Position numbers and translations under genes: made by a program
In this document: piece by piece, positions 15,227 to 23,539 of the stretch
How positions within the stretch are numbered: the first letter of the stretch is position 1
Layout of the letters: the number at the start of each line of letters is the position of its first letter
Notes under the pieces: model-generated
The model's input: the letters and a program-made list of their open reading frames with translations, nothing else
Database searches by the model: none
Told to the model about the DNA's origin: nothing
Source of the DNA: Pseudomonas laurylsulfatiphila
GTDB lineage: Bacteria > Pseudomonadota > Gammaproteobacteria > Pseudomonadales > Pseudomonadaceae
Direction: 5' to 3'
Length of the DNA: 64,000 bases
NCBI RefSeq assembly: GCF_002934665.1
Contig: NZ_NIRS01000009.1
Span: forward strand, 238,565-302,564

Positions 15227-17791
15227 ATGCGTATAGACCGTTTAACCAGCAAATTGCAGTTAGCGTTGTCCGATGCCCAATCCCTGGCTGTCGGCCACGA
15301 TCATCCGGCCATTGAACCGGCGCACTTGATGCAAGCCTTGCTCGAGCAGCAGGGCGGCTCGATCAAGCCGCTGTTGATGCAGGTGGGCTTCGACGTCAAC
15401 AGCCTGCGTAAAGAGCTGACCAAAGAGCTCGACCAGCTACCGAAAATCCAGAACCCGACCGGCGATGTGAATATGTCGCAGGATCTGGCGCGCCTGCTCA
15501 ACCAGGCCGATCGTCTGGCGCAGCAGAAGGGCGACCAGTTCATCTCCAGCGAGCTGGTGCTGCTCGCCGCCATGGACGAGAACAGCAAGCTCGGCAAGCT
15601 GTTGCTCGGCCAGGGTGTGAGCAAGAAAGCCCTGGAAAACGCGATCAACAACCTGCGTGGTGGCGAGGCCGTCAACGACCCGAACCACGAGGAAGCACGC
15701 CAGGCCCTGGACAAGTACACCGTCGACCTGACCAAGCGCGCAGAAGATGGCAAGCTCGATCCGGTGATCGGCCGTGACGATGAAATTCGCCGGACCATTC
15801 AGGTTCTGCAACGTCGTACCAAGAACAACCCAGTGCTGATCGGTGAGCCTGGCGTGGGTAAAACCGCCATCGCCGAAGGCCTGGCCCAGCGCATCATCAA
15901 CGGTGAAGTGCCGGATGGCCTCAAGGGCAAACGTCTGTTGTCCCTGGACATGGGGGCGCTGATTGCCGGTGCCAAGTATCGTGGTGAGTTCGAAGAACGC
16001 CTGAAATCCCTGCTCAATGAACTGTCGAAGCAGGAAGGGCAGATCATCCTGTTCATCGACGAACTGCACACCATGGTCGGCGCCGGTAAAGGCGAAGGCT
16101 CGATGGATGCGGGCAACATGCTCAAGCCGGCCCTGGCCCGCGGTGAGCTGCACTGCGTGGGCGCCACCACGCTGAACGAATACCGCCAATACATAGAGAA
16201 GGACGCCGCTCTCGAGCGACGTTTCCAGAAAGTGCTGGTGGACGAGCCAAGTGAAGAAGACACCATCGCCATCCTGCGTGGCCTCAAAGAGCGTTATGAG
16301 GTTCACCACAAGGTGGCCATCACTGACGGCGCGATCATTGCGGCGGCCAAGCTCAGCCATCGCTACATCACTGACCGGCAGTTGCCGGACAAGGCCATCG
16401 ACCTGATCGACGAAGCCGCCAGCCGCATCCGCATGGAGATCGACTCCAAGCCTGAAGTGCTGGACCGTCTGGAGCGTCGCCTGATTCAGCTGAAGGTGGA
16501 ATCCCAGGCGCTGAAGAAAGAAAGCGACGACGCGGCGAAGAAGCGTCTGGAAAAATTGCAGGAGGAAATCGCTCGTCACGAGCGTGAGTACTCGGATCTC
16601 GAAGAAATCTGGAACTCGGAGAAAGCCGAAGTCCAGGGTTCTGCGCAGATCCAGCAGAAAATCGAGCAGTCCCGTCAGGAACTGGAAGCGGCCCGCCGCA
16701 AAGGCGACCTGAACCGCATGGCCGAGTTGCAGTACGGGGTGATCCCGGATCTGGAGCGCAGCCTGCAAATGGTCGACCAGCATGGCAAAAGCGAGAACCA
16801 GTTGCTGCGCAGCAAGGTGACTGAAGAAGAGATCGCCGAAGTCGTGTCGAAGTGGACCGGTATTCCGGTGTCGAAAATGCTCGAAGGCGAGCGCGACAAG
16901 CTGATGAAGATGGAAAGCCTGTTGCACCAGCGTGTGATCGGCCAGGATGAAGCGGTGGTGGCCGTTTCCAACGCGGTGCGGCGTTCCCGTGCCGGGTTGT
17001 CCGACCCGAATCGCCCGAGCGGCTCGTTCATGTTCCTCGGCCCGACCGGTGTCGGTAAAACCGAGCTGTGCAAGGCGCTGGCCGAATTCCTTTTCGATAC
17101 CGAAGAGGCGATGGTGCGGATCGATATGTCCGAGTTCATGGAGAAACATTCCGTGGCTCGCCTGATCGGTGCGCCACCGGGCTACGTGGGGTATGAAGAG
17201 GGCGGTTACCTGACCGAGGCCGTACGTCGCAAGCCGTATTCGGTGATCCTCATGGACGAAGTCGAGAAGGCGCACCCGGATGTGTTCAACATCTTGCTGC
17301 AAGTGCTCGAAGACGGCCGTCTGACCGACAGCCATGGCCGCACGGTGGATTTCAAGAACACTGTGATTGTCATGACCTCCAACCTGGGGTCGGTGCAGAT
17401 CCAGGAACTGGTCGGTGACCGTGAGGCGCAGCGTGCAGCGGTGATGGATGCGATTTCCAGCCACTTCCGGCCGGAGTTCATCAACCGGGTCGACGAAGTG
17501 GTGATCTTCGAGCCGTTGGCGCGGGATCAGATCGCCGGCATTACCGAGATCCAGTTGGGTCGTCTGCGTAGCCGCCTGACCGAGCGCGAGCTGAAGCTTG
17601 AACTCAGCCCCGAGGCCATGGACAAGCTGATCGCGGTCGGTTACGACCCGGTGTACGGCGCACGGCCGCTCAAGCGTGCTATCCAGCGCTGGATCGAGAA
17701 CCCGCTGGCGCAGCTGATTCTGTCCGGTCGATTCATGCCGGGCGATACCGCTCACGGTGTGGTGGAAAACGACGAAATCGTCTTTGTCTGA
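15227..17791 (+). CDS. clpB: Disaggregase ATPase ClpB
   Basis: Hexameric AAA+ chaperone that, with DnaK/DnaJ/GrpE, pulls proteins out of aggregates after heat stress. It has 854 residues, full length. Order: Clp N-domain (1-145), NBD1 with Walker A GEPGVGKT starting at residue 206, the long coiled-coil middle domain (about 400-520, Glu/Lys/Arg-rich), NBD2 with Walker A GPTGVGKT starting near 605, and the C-terminal domain. It has no ClpP-binding IGF loop, as expected for ClpB. A sigma-32-like promoter lies upstream and a strong terminator downstream. Confidence 0.99.
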   Translation: MRIDRLTSKLQLALSDAQSLAVGHDHPAIEPAHLMQALLEQQGGSIKPLLMQVGFDVNSLRKELTKELDQLPKIQNPTGDVNMSQDLARLLNQADRLAQQKGDQFISSELVLLAAMDENSKLGKLLLGQGVSKKALENAINNLRGGEAVNDPNHEEARQALDKYTVDLTKRAEDGKLDPVIGRDDEIRRTIQVLQRRTKNNPVLIGEPGVGKTAIAEGLAQRIINGEVPDGLKGKRLLSLDMGALIAGAKYRGEFEERLKSLLNELSKQEGQIILFIDELHTMVGAGKGEGSMDAGNMLKPALARGELHCVGATTLNEYRQYIEKDAALERRFQKVLVDEPSEEDTIAILRGLKERYEVHHKVAITDGAIIAAAKLSHRYITDRQLPDKAIDLIDEAASRIRMEIDSKPEVLDRLERRLIQLKVESQALKKESDDAAKKRLEKLQEEIARHEREYSDLEEIWNSEKAEVQGSAQIQQKIEQSRQELEAARRKGDLNRMAELQYGVIPDLERSLQMVDQHGKSENQLLRSKVTEEEIAEVVSKWTGIPVSKMLEGERDKLMKMESLLHQRVIGQDEAVVAVSNAVRRSRAGLSDPNRPSGSFMFLGPTGVGKTELCKALAEFLFDTEEAMVRIDMSEFMEKHSVARLIGAPPGYVGYEEGGYLTEAVRRKPYSVILMDEVEKAHPDVFNILLQVLEDGRLTDSHGRTVDFKNTVIVMTSNLGSVQIQELVGDREAQRAAVMDAISSHFRPEFINRVDEVVIFEPLARDQIAGITEIQLGRLRSRLTERELKLELSPEAMDKLIAVGYDPVYGARPLKRAIQRWIENPLAQLILSGRFMPGDTAHGVVENDEIVFV

Positions 17792-17812
17792 TCCATAACG
17801 GCAACAAAATCG

Positions 17813-17842
17813 AAAAGGCCTCGCATAACGAGGCCTTTTTTT
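17813..17842 (+). terminator. Rho-independent terminator of clpB
   Basis: Hairpin AAGGCCTCG / CGAGGCCTT with a CATAA loop, followed by seven T; 22 bp after the clpB stop. Confidence 0.92.
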
Positions 17843-17975
17843 CGTTAGGCTGTTGAACTCAAAGGAAAAGGCTTGTAAAGTGCGCCCCGCAGTCAGTCAC
17901 CCGCCAGGGTTTCCGCTCCCCAAGCAGGAATCCAAAATAAGTTGCAAATCATTAACTTGAAAGCAATTTAGGGGG

Positions 17976-18003
17976 TTGACAGAGGTGCTGAAGATTGTAG
18001 AAT
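17976..18003 (+). promoter_or_regulatory. Sigma-70 promoter of the tRNA cluster
   Basis: TTGACA, 16-bp spacer, TAGAAT, followed by a GCGCGCC run, a GC-rich discriminator typical of stringently controlled stable-RNA promoters. Transcription would start about 80 bp before tRNA-Asn. The rest of 17843-17975 shows nothing else. Confidence 0.85.
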
Positions 18004-18091
18004 AGCGCGCCTCAGACACACGAACGCAGCGATGCGAACGGGTCGAAGAGAACGCAGTAAAGTTTCAAAGTTGTAAATTGAAATGTGTAGT

Positions 18092-18167
18092 TCCGTGATA
18101 GCTCAGTCGGTAGAGCAAATGACTGTTAATCATTGGGTCCCAGGTTCGAGTCCTGGTCACGGAGCCA
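18092..18167 (+). tRNA. tRNA-Asn (GTT)
   Basis: 76-nt cloverleaf: acceptor TCCGTGA pairs with TCACGGA, anticodon loop CTGTTAA with GTT, T-loop GTTCGAG, encoded CCA end. First gene of the tRNA cluster. Confidence 0.97.
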
Positions 18168-18176
18168 ATTTCAAAC

Positions 18177-18253
18177 CGGGGTATAGCGCAGTCCGGTAGC
18201 GCGCCTGCTTTGGGAGCAGGATGTCAGGAGTTCGAATCCCCTTACCCCGACCA
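18177..18253 (+). tRNA. tRNA-Pro (TGG)
   Basis: 77-nt cloverleaf: acceptor CGGGGTA pairs with TACCCCG, anticodon loop TTTGGGA with TGG, encoded CCA end. An identical copy follows at 18430. Confidence 0.97.
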
Positions 18254-18258
18254 TATTT

Positions 18259-18334
18259 GGGTCGTTAGCTCAGTTGGTAGAGCAGTTGGCTTTTAACCAA
18301 TTGGTCGTAGGTTCGAATCCCACACGACCCACCA
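18259..18334 (+). tRNA. tRNA-Lys (TTT)
   Basis: 76-nt cloverleaf: acceptor GGGTCGT pairs with ACGACCC, anticodon loop CTTTTAA with TTT, encoded CCA end. Confidence 0.97.
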
Positions 18335-18398
18335 TTTTTGAAACCAGTTAGCGCTGGAATCGAATCTTAAGATCAGACGCCAAAAGCTCTGTTCGCAG

Positions 18399-18427
18399 AA
18401 GGCGCCTTTCGAAGGTGCCTTTTTTTT
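18399..18427 (+). terminator. Terminator between tRNA-Lys and the second tRNA-Pro
   Basis: Hairpin AAGGCGCCTT / AAGGTGCCTT with a short TCG loop and a T run. It ends only 2 nt before the second tRNA-Pro begins. Confidence 0.85.
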
Positions 18428-18429
18428 AC

Positions 18430-18506
18430 CGGGGTATAGCGCAGTCCGGTAGCGCGCCTGCTTTGGGAGCAGGATGTCAGGAGTTCGAATCCCCTTACCC
18501 CGACCA
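18430..18506 (+). tRNA. tRNA-Pro (TGG), second identical copy
   Basis: All 77 nt match the copy at 18177-18253. It begins 2 nt after a terminator T run and shows no separate promoter, so expression must depend on read-through or on an unrecognised start. Confidence 0.96.
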
Positions 18507-18511
18507 TACTA

Positions 18512-18548
18512 AAAATCCTCGTATCGAAAGATACGGGGATTTTTTTTG
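18512..18548 (+). terminator. Terminator of the tRNA cluster
   Basis: Hairpin AATCCTCGTATC / GATACGGGGATT around a GAAA loop, followed by eight T. Confidence 0.9.
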
Positions 18549-18580
18549 TCTGCGAGAAACCCGTAACACCGCAAAACCAA

Positions 18581-18671
18581 TGTGGGAGCGAGCCTGCTCG
18601 CGAAAGCGGTGTGCCAGTCAACATTGATGCTGACTGACTCGACCTCTTCGCGAGCAGGCTCGCTCCCACAG
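18581..18671. repeat. REP inverted pair (repeat 4)
   Basis: Arms TGTGGGAGCGAGCCTGCTCG and CGAGCAGGCTCGCTCCCACA. It lies between the tRNA cluster and the 3' end of ndh, which run towards each other. Confidence 0.9.
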
Positions 18672-18679
18672 GTTTTATA

Positions 18680-19978
18680 TCAGTGAAGCTTCAGGCGTGG
18701 CTCGGTGCCGCGCCCGATCTTGCTGCCCAACATCAGCATCGCCGTGCGGAACGGGCCGTACAGCGCCATCTGGTGCATGCGGTACAGCGACACGTAGAAC
18801 ATCCGCGCCAGCCAGCCTTCGAGCATTACGCTGCCGGTGAGGTTGCCCATCAGGTTACCCACAGCCGAAAAACGCGACAGTGAGATCAGCGAGCCGTAGT
18901 CGGTGTACTTGTACTCCGGCAGGGGCTTGCCTTCGATGCGCAGTTTCAGCGATTTGGCCAGCAACGAAGCCTGTTGGTGAGCGGCCTGGGCGCGTGGTGG
19001 CACATTGCGGTCGCTGCCCGGTTGCGGGCAGGCGGCGCAGTCGCCGAAGGCGAAGATGTTCTCGTCGCGGGTGGTTTGCAGGGTCGGCAGCACCTGCAGC
19101 TGATTGATGCGGTTGGTTTCCAGGCCATCGATGTCCTTGAGGAAACCCGGCGCGCGAATCCCCGCGGCCCAGACTTTCAGGCTGGCCTTGATTTCGTTGC
19201 CGTCGGCGGTGATCAGGCTGTCGGCCGTCACTTCGCTGACCGCGGCATTGGTCATGACGTTGACCCCGAGTTTCTCCAGGGTTTTATGCACAGGTCCGCC
19301 AATCCGCTCCGGCAGCGCCGGCAGCACCCGTGGACCGGCTTCGATCAGGGTGATGTGCATGTTTTCCGGTTTGATCCGGTCCAGGCCATAGGCCGCGAGC
19401 TCATGGGCGGCGTTGTGCAGTTCGGCGGCCAGCTCGACCCCGGTGGCACCGGCGCCGACGATGGCCACGCTGATTTGTTCGACCGCGTCGGTCTGACCCG
19501 CGTGTGCGCGCAAATAGTGATTGAGCAGTTGCTGGTGGAAACGCTCGGCCTGTTTGCGGGTGTCGAGGAACAGGCAGTGTTGCGCTGCGCCCTGGGTGCC
19601 GAAATCGTTGGTGGTGCTGCCGACGGAGATCACCAGCGAGTCGTAAGGCACTTCGCGGGCCGGCACCAGTTCCAGGCCGGCTTCGTCATAGGTGGCGGCC
19701 AGCTGGATTTTTTTATTCGCGCGATCGAGCCCGCTCATGCGCCCCAGCTGGAACTCGAAGTGGTTCCATTTGGCCTGGGCGACATAGTTGAGTTCGTCTT
19801 CGGAAGAGTTCAGGGACCCGGCCGCCACTTCGTGCAACAAGGGTTTCCAGATGTGGGTCAGGTTCGCGTCGACCAGCATCACGCTGGCCGTACCGCGCTT
19901 GCCCAGAGTCTTACCCAGACGGGTAGCCAACTCCAGACCGCCGGCGCCGCCGCCGACAATGACAATACGATGGGACAT
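18680..19978 (-). CDS. ndh: Type II NADH dehydrogenase
   Basis: Single-subunit, non-proton-pumping NADH:quinone oxidoreductase at the inner membrane. It has 432 residues from the ATG at 19978 (MSHRIVIVGGGAGG). Two Rossmann motifs: FAD-binding VIVGGGAGGLELATRLG at the N-terminus and NADH-binding VAIVGAGATGVELAAELHN in the middle; the FAFGDCAACP segment is the second FAD contact. An amphipathic C-terminal membrane-binding stretch is present. DUF3094, MOSC and DUF1780 genes lie upstream on the same strand. Confidence 0.95.
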   Translation of the reverse strand: MSHRIVIVGGGAGGLELATRLGKTLGKRGTASVMLVDANLTHIWKPLLHEVAAGSLNSSEDELNYVAQAKWNHFEFQLGRMSGLDRANKKIQLAATYDEAGLELVPAREVPYDSLVISVGSTTNDFGTQGAAQHCLFLDTRKQAERFHQQLLNHYLRAHAGQTDAVEQISVAIVGAGATGVELAAELHNAAHELAAYGLDRIKPENMHITLIEAGPRVLPALPERIGGPVHKTLEKLGVNVMTNAAVSEVTADSLITADGNEIKASLKVWAAGIRAPGFLKDIDGLETNRINQLQVLPTLQTTRDENIFAFGDCAACPQPGSDRNVPPRAQAAHQQASLLAKSLKLRIEGKPLPEYKYTDYGSLISLSRFSAVGNLMGNLTGSVMLEGWLARMFYVSLYRMHQMALYGPFRTAMLMLGSKIGRGTEPRLKLH

Positions 19979-20038
19979 GGGGATAACTCGCAAGGCTAAA
20001 AGAAATCGGTACGGTCAACCGCGCGAGCGCAAGGCAGC

Positions 20039-20212
20039 TCATAGCGTCAGGTAACTGATAAGTCGGCTCAACAGGCCCAGACCAATGGTCACTGCCAATA
20101 CCAGTACAAGGAGCATCCACGGCCGGAAAGGCCGGCGCTCGACTTGGTGCTGGGACAACTGCAGGTACTCTTCGACATGCTTTTGGTCGTCGGGGTTCAG
20201 GCGGCTGGTCAT
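20039..20212 (-). CDS. DUF3094 small membrane protein
   Basis: 57 residues from the ATG at 20212, which has a GAGG ribosome site; a TTG 15 bp upstream is an alternative. Charged N-terminus (SRLNPDDQKHVEEYLQ) and one C-terminal membrane helix (MLLVLVLAVTIGLGLLSRLI). This is the DUF3094 family, which is common beside ndh in Pseudomonas. No function is known. Confidence 0.85.
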   Translation of the reverse strand: MTSRLNPDDQKHVEEYLQLSQHQVERRPFRPWMLLVLVLAVTIGLGLLSRLISYLTL

Positions 20213-20265
20213 ATCGGGCCTCGTCAAAGGTAGACGTTGCTGAATGTGTAGAAGCTACAGTGTTT

Positions 20266-20793
20266 TTACCCTGGGTTGAACGCAGCATAGCCGCTGTCTG
20301 GTACGGGTTCGACGCTGACGATATCGTCCAGGCGAATGATTCCACTTTGTAACACCCGGGCAGTGATTCCGCCATGTCCGCGCACGGCCTGAAAGGTGCC
20401 GATGCCCAGGTTGCTTTCAAGGCGCGCGCAGGGTTGGCACCAGCCGGTGGTTTCGAACGTTGCCTGGCCAATCCGGAAGCGGCGGCCCTTGAGGCTGAAT
20501 AGATTGATGCCACTGATAACGAGATTACGCCGCAGATCTTCAGGCCGGACCGGATGATCCTGTGCACGCCCCATCAGCGAACTGATCACCGCCAGATGTT
20601 CCCACTGAATCAGCGTGACCTGCCGCGCATTGCGCACGCCGGGGCGGGCGTGGTCGCCAGTCAGGCCGGCCTCCAGGCGCGCTTCCACGGCATCGAGTTC
20701 AAGCATCGTCGAGCGTGATTGCGGGCGCACGCCGATCCAGCGTACACGACCTTGTTGCGGCACCTCGGCGATCAGCGCCTGCAGCGGGCTCAC
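20266..20793 (-). CDS. MOSC domain protein
   Basis: 175 residues. MOSC domains carry sulfur to metal or molybdenum cofactors, or act in N-hydroxylated-base detoxification (YiiM type). The conserved cysteine lies in TTGWCQPCARLE, and the RRNLVISGINLFSLKGRRFRIG segment matches the family core. It overlaps the DUF1780 gene by 4 bp (ATGA) and so is translated with it. The substrate cannot be told from the sequence. Confidence 0.88.
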   Translation of the reverse strand: MSPLQALIAEVPQQGRVRWIGVRPQSRSTMLELDAVEARLEAGLTGDHARPGVRNARQVTLIQWEHLAVISSLMGRAQDHPVRPEDLRRNLVISGINLFSLKGRRFRIGQATFETTGWCQPCARLESNLGIGTFQAVRGHGGITARVLQSGIIRLDDIVSVEPVPDSGYAAFNPG

Positions 20794-21416
20794 AGGCTGA
20801 TCCCGACGTCAAAGACAATGCTGCGCCCCAGGTTACTGCGCAAGAAGTCCGGTGCATCCGGGTGGGCGAACAGCACGCGGGCGAATGTCGGCCCAACCAA
20901 GGACAGCGAACGCCAGCCCTGGCGCAGGTACTCGGTCGGCGGTGGGAAATGGCTGTTGAGGTCCAGTACTTCGCGTTTGAGGCTGGCGAAGGCAATGATG
21001 TCCAGTTCACCCAGATCCATGCCGCGCTCTTTGTAGTTGTGTGCTTTTTTGCGCAAGGTCGGCGCCAATCGCAGCAAGAACTCGTTGGCGGGGATGCGTC
21101 GTGGCTTGGCCTCGCGGCGTACGAGCTGGCTCAGGGAAAACGCGCTGCGTCGGCGCTGCAGTTCGTCGCGCCATTCATCGTTGAGGCGTCGGCCCTCGTC
21201 GAGCACGAAGAACACCTCGAAACTGGCATCGCGAAACAAGACGTCCGGCGGCTCCCCGGCGGGGGCAAATTCGTCGGCGCGATAGGGAATGTTCAATCCT
21301 TGCAACAGGCGCTGGCACACCCAACGCTCACGCTCCCATTTGCGGGCATTGGACAGAAATGCGTTGGCTTGCTCGGCCGCGATGGTCAGCAGGCGTAAAT
21401 AATCTGAGTCATCCAT
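20790..21416 (-). CDS. DUF1780 conserved protein
   Basis: 208 residues from the ATG at 21416 (MDDSDYLRLL). The family is found mainly in Pseudomonas and relatives. The fold is mixed, with a run of Arg-rich helices (DEWRDELQRRRSAFSLSQLV). No signal peptide. It is the first gene of a minus-strand pair with the MOSC gene. Function not known. Confidence 0.83.
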   Translation of the reverse strand: MDDSDYLRLLTIAAEQANAFLSNARKWERERWVCQRLLQGLNIPYRADEFAPAGEPPDVLFRDASFEVFFVLDEGRRLNDEWRDELQRRRSAFSLSQLVRREAKPRRIPANEFLLRLAPTLRKKAHNYKERGMDLGELDIIAFASLKREVLDLNSHFPPPTEYLRQGWRSLSLVGPTFARVLFAHPDAPDFLRSNLGRSIVFDVGISL

Positions 21417-21546
21417 AGGCCCAAGCTTAGCGTTCAATTGCGACAAGCAGAAAGCGTTAAGCATCAATCAGCATCGCTGGGCACACGGAACGGGCGGTGT
21501 AGACTGATAGCCATTACGCGCCTGCGATAGAACAAGGGGGGGCAAG

Positions 21547-22014
21547 GTGAAATATTGGTCGCTATTAGTACTCAGTCTGCTGCCGCTGTGGGCCAATGCG
21601 CTGGAGGTCGGCGAGCGGCTGGCACCATGGACATTGCTTGACCAGTTCGATCAGGCCTTCACCCTCGACAGTCGCACTCAGACGCTGCTGGTGGCGCGCA
21701 GCATGGAGGCGGCGAAACTGGTCGATGCGGCGCTGCAAGGTCAGCCCAAAGGCTATCTGGAGGCCCGGCACGCGGTCTTTCTCGCGGACATCCAGCGAAT
21801 GCCACGCCTGATCGCGAAAATGTTCGCAGTGCCGGCCATGCGCGATTACTCCTATCGGGTGATGCTGGATCGTGAAGGTCGTGTCGCACCGCGTTACCCC
21901 GGCGCTGTGGATAAAGTGTTGTGGTTACAGCTCAAGGATGGTCGATTGATGGACCAGCACGAATACGCCACGGCTGCGCAATTGCGTGAAGCGCTGGAGA
22001 CGTCTGGTCCATGA
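21547..22014 (+). CDS. Conserved periplasmic protein, possibly thioredoxin-like
   Basis: 155 residues with a clear signal peptide (MKYWSLLVLSLLPLWANA). The mature part begins with GERLAPWTLLDQFDQAFTL, as in redoxin/AhpC-like folds, but has no CxxC or single catalytic Cys in that region, so a redox role is doubtful. Conserved at this place in Pseudomonas. It overlaps the next gene (ATGA), suggesting they work together. Confidence 0.8.
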   Translation: MKYWSLLVLSLLPLWANALEVGERLAPWTLLDQFDQAFTLDSRTQTLLVARSMEAAKLVDAALQGQPKGYLEARHAVFLADIQRMPRLIAKMFAVPAMRDYSYRVMLDREGRVAPRYPGAVDKVLWLQLKDGRLMDQHEYATAAQLREALETSGP

Positions 22015-22700
22015 TAGGCGCTGAGCTGCTGTCACCGCAGAGCCTGACAGTCGGCTGGATGATCTATGTGCTGGTGCTGCTTTGGGCGATGTGGCGTGCG
22101 CCCTGGGTTGAACTGTTCACCGACAGCCGTCGCCAGCATTTATTGTTCGGCACGGTGTTCGCGTTGTTCATGCTGTGGCTGGTGCGGCGGGATTTCGATA
22201 CCGGCGTGTCGTACCACTTCATTGGAATGACGGCGGTGACATTGCTGCTGGACTGGCCGCTGGCGATCGTTGGCGGGCTGGTCGCGCAGTTGGGGCTGGT
22301 GTTGCTCGGGCGTCAGGATCTGGTTGCGGTCGGGGTCAACGGTGCGTTGTTGATTGCACTGCCGGTGCTGGTCACCGAGTGCTGCGCGATCCTGGTGGAG
22401 CGGGCGCAGCCACGGAATCCCTTTGTGTATATCTTCGTTTCCGGATTCTTTGCCGCCGCGCTGTCGGCGTTGCTGTGTCTGCTGCTGGCGCTTTGGTTGC
22501 TATGGTTCGACGAGCGTTTTGCCATGCCGTACTGGCTGGAAGATTTTGTCGGATATCTATGGCTGATCATTTTTCCCGAAGCGTTTATCAACGGCATGAT
22601 CGTCAGTGCGCTGGTCGTGTTTTGTCCGGAGTGGCTTGAGACGTTCAACCGCACCCGCTACCTCTCGGCCCCCTGGAAGGACGACGATCCCAAGCCCTGA
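22011..22700 (+). CDS. CbiM-like energy-coupling-factor permease
   Basis: 229 residues, about six or seven membrane helices, resembling the CbiM/ECF substrate-binding membrane family. The N-terminal CbiM metal-binding Met-His motif (MHI) is not present, so cobalt or nickel transport should not be assumed. No ATPase or T-component gene lies next to it. It is translated with the periplasmic protein upstream. Confidence 0.78.
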   Translation: MIGAELLSPQSLTVGWMIYVLVLLWAMWRAPWVELFTDSRRQHLLFGTVFALFMLWLVRRDFDTGVSYHFIGMTAVTLLLDWPLAIVGGLVAQLGLVLLGRQDLVAVGVNGALLIALPVLVTECCAILVERAQPRNPFVYIFVSGFFAAALSALLCLLLALWLLWFDERFAMPYWLEDFVGYLWLIIFPEAFINGMIVSALVVFCPEWLETFNRTRYLSAPWKDDDPKP

Positions 22701-22718
22701 AATCGTCGACCCGGTGGA

Positions 22719-22919
22719 TCAGTGGCGCGGGTCGAAGTCACCGCTGAACATCTCGTCCTCGGCATCGGGAGCCACTGGAATCTTGTGTTCTTCGGACGCC
22801 CAGGCGCCCAGGTCGATCAGTTTGCAGCGATCGGAGCAGAATGGCCGGAATTTGCTCTCGGCGGTCCATTCCACGGGGGCGCCACAGGTTGGGCATTCGA
22901 CGGTTGTTGGTTGGCTCAT
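22719..22919 (-). CDS. yacG: DNA gyrase inhibitor YacG
   Basis: 66 residues with a zinc ribbon: Cys9, Cys12, Cys28 and Cys32. YacG binds GyrB and blocks DNA binding by gyrase. It overlaps coaE by 4 bp (ATGA) at its start. The pilD-coaE-yacG order is usual for gammaproteobacteria. Confidence 0.95.
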   Translation of the reverse strand: MSQPTTVECPTCGAPVEWTAESKFRPFCSDRCKLIDLGAWASEEHKIPVAPDAEDEMFSGDFDPRH

Positions 22920-23539
22920 GACTGGCCTCCACGCAAAGTAAGATAAAAGTGATGCAGGCGTTCGACCTCGCTATGTAGCCAGGCAAGGTCGCGGTCGTTG
23001 ACCACGACGTCGTCGGCATGGCTCACGCGATCCTGGCGGCTGGACTGGGCCTTGAGGATCGCCTGGACTTGCTGCTCGCTGGTCTGGTCACGTTGCAGGG
23101 TGCGTTCGATCTGCAATTGTTCCGGGGCATCGATCACCAGCACCCGTTGGGTCATGGCGTACTGGCCGGACTCGATCAGCAGCGGCGATACCAGAATCGC
23201 ATAAGGTGATTTTGCCAGCGCCAGGTGATGAGCGATTTCCTCGCCGATCAGTGGATGCAGGAGGGCCTCCAGCCAGCGGCGCTCTTCAGGCACTTCGAAG
23301 ATCAATTTGCGTAGCGCAGCGCGGTCCAGTTGTCCGTCGGTATGCAACACGCCGGGGCCGAAGTGTTCGGCGATTTGTGCCAGTGCCGGGCGTCCGGGTT
23401 CAACGACCCAGCGAGCGGCATGATCGGCGTCGACCACATGCACGCCCAGATCGATAAAGTGTTGGGCGGCCGCGCTTTTACCGCTGCCGATGCCGCCGGT
23501 CAGGCCGAGAATCCAGGGTTTTTCCACAGGGGTATTCAT
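22916..23539 (-). CDS. coaE: Dephospho-CoA kinase
   Basis: Last step of coenzyme A synthesis: phosphorylates the 3' hydroxyl of dephospho-CoA. It has 207 residues. P-loop GGIGSGKS is at residues 15-22; the CoA-domain segment DADHAARWVVEPGRPAL follows. Start at 23539 chosen because it overlaps the pilD stop as ATGA. Linked to pantothenate genes panD, panC and panB elsewhere in the window by pathway, not by operon. Confidence 0.96.
   Translation of the reverse strand: MNTPVEKPWILGLTGGIGSGKSAAAQHFIDLGVHVVDADHAARWVVEPGRPALAQIAEHFGPGVLHTDGQLDRAALRKLIFEVPEERRWLEALLHPLIGEEIAHHLALAKSPYAILVSPLLIESGQYAMTQRVLVIDAPEQLQIERTLQRDQTSEQQVQAILKAQSSRQDRVSHADDVVVNDRDLAWLHSEVERLHHFYLTLRGGQS

Noticed and set aside
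15437..17755. 772-residue open frame on the minus strand
   Set aside because: Antisense to clpB, which is full length with all motifs; composition typical of a shadow.
18092..18506. Possible genomic island at the tRNA cluster
   Set aside because: No integrase, no foreign genes and no composition shift; flanking genes are core. Only the duplicated tRNA-Pro remains as a hint.
20266..21416. Frameshift between DUF1780 and MOSC genes
   Set aside because: The 4-bp ATGA overlap and two separate complete domains fit normal translational coupling.
22011..22700. Cobalt transporter CbiM
   Set aside because: The N-terminal Met-His metal motif and the partner ECF genes are missing, so only the family is claimed.
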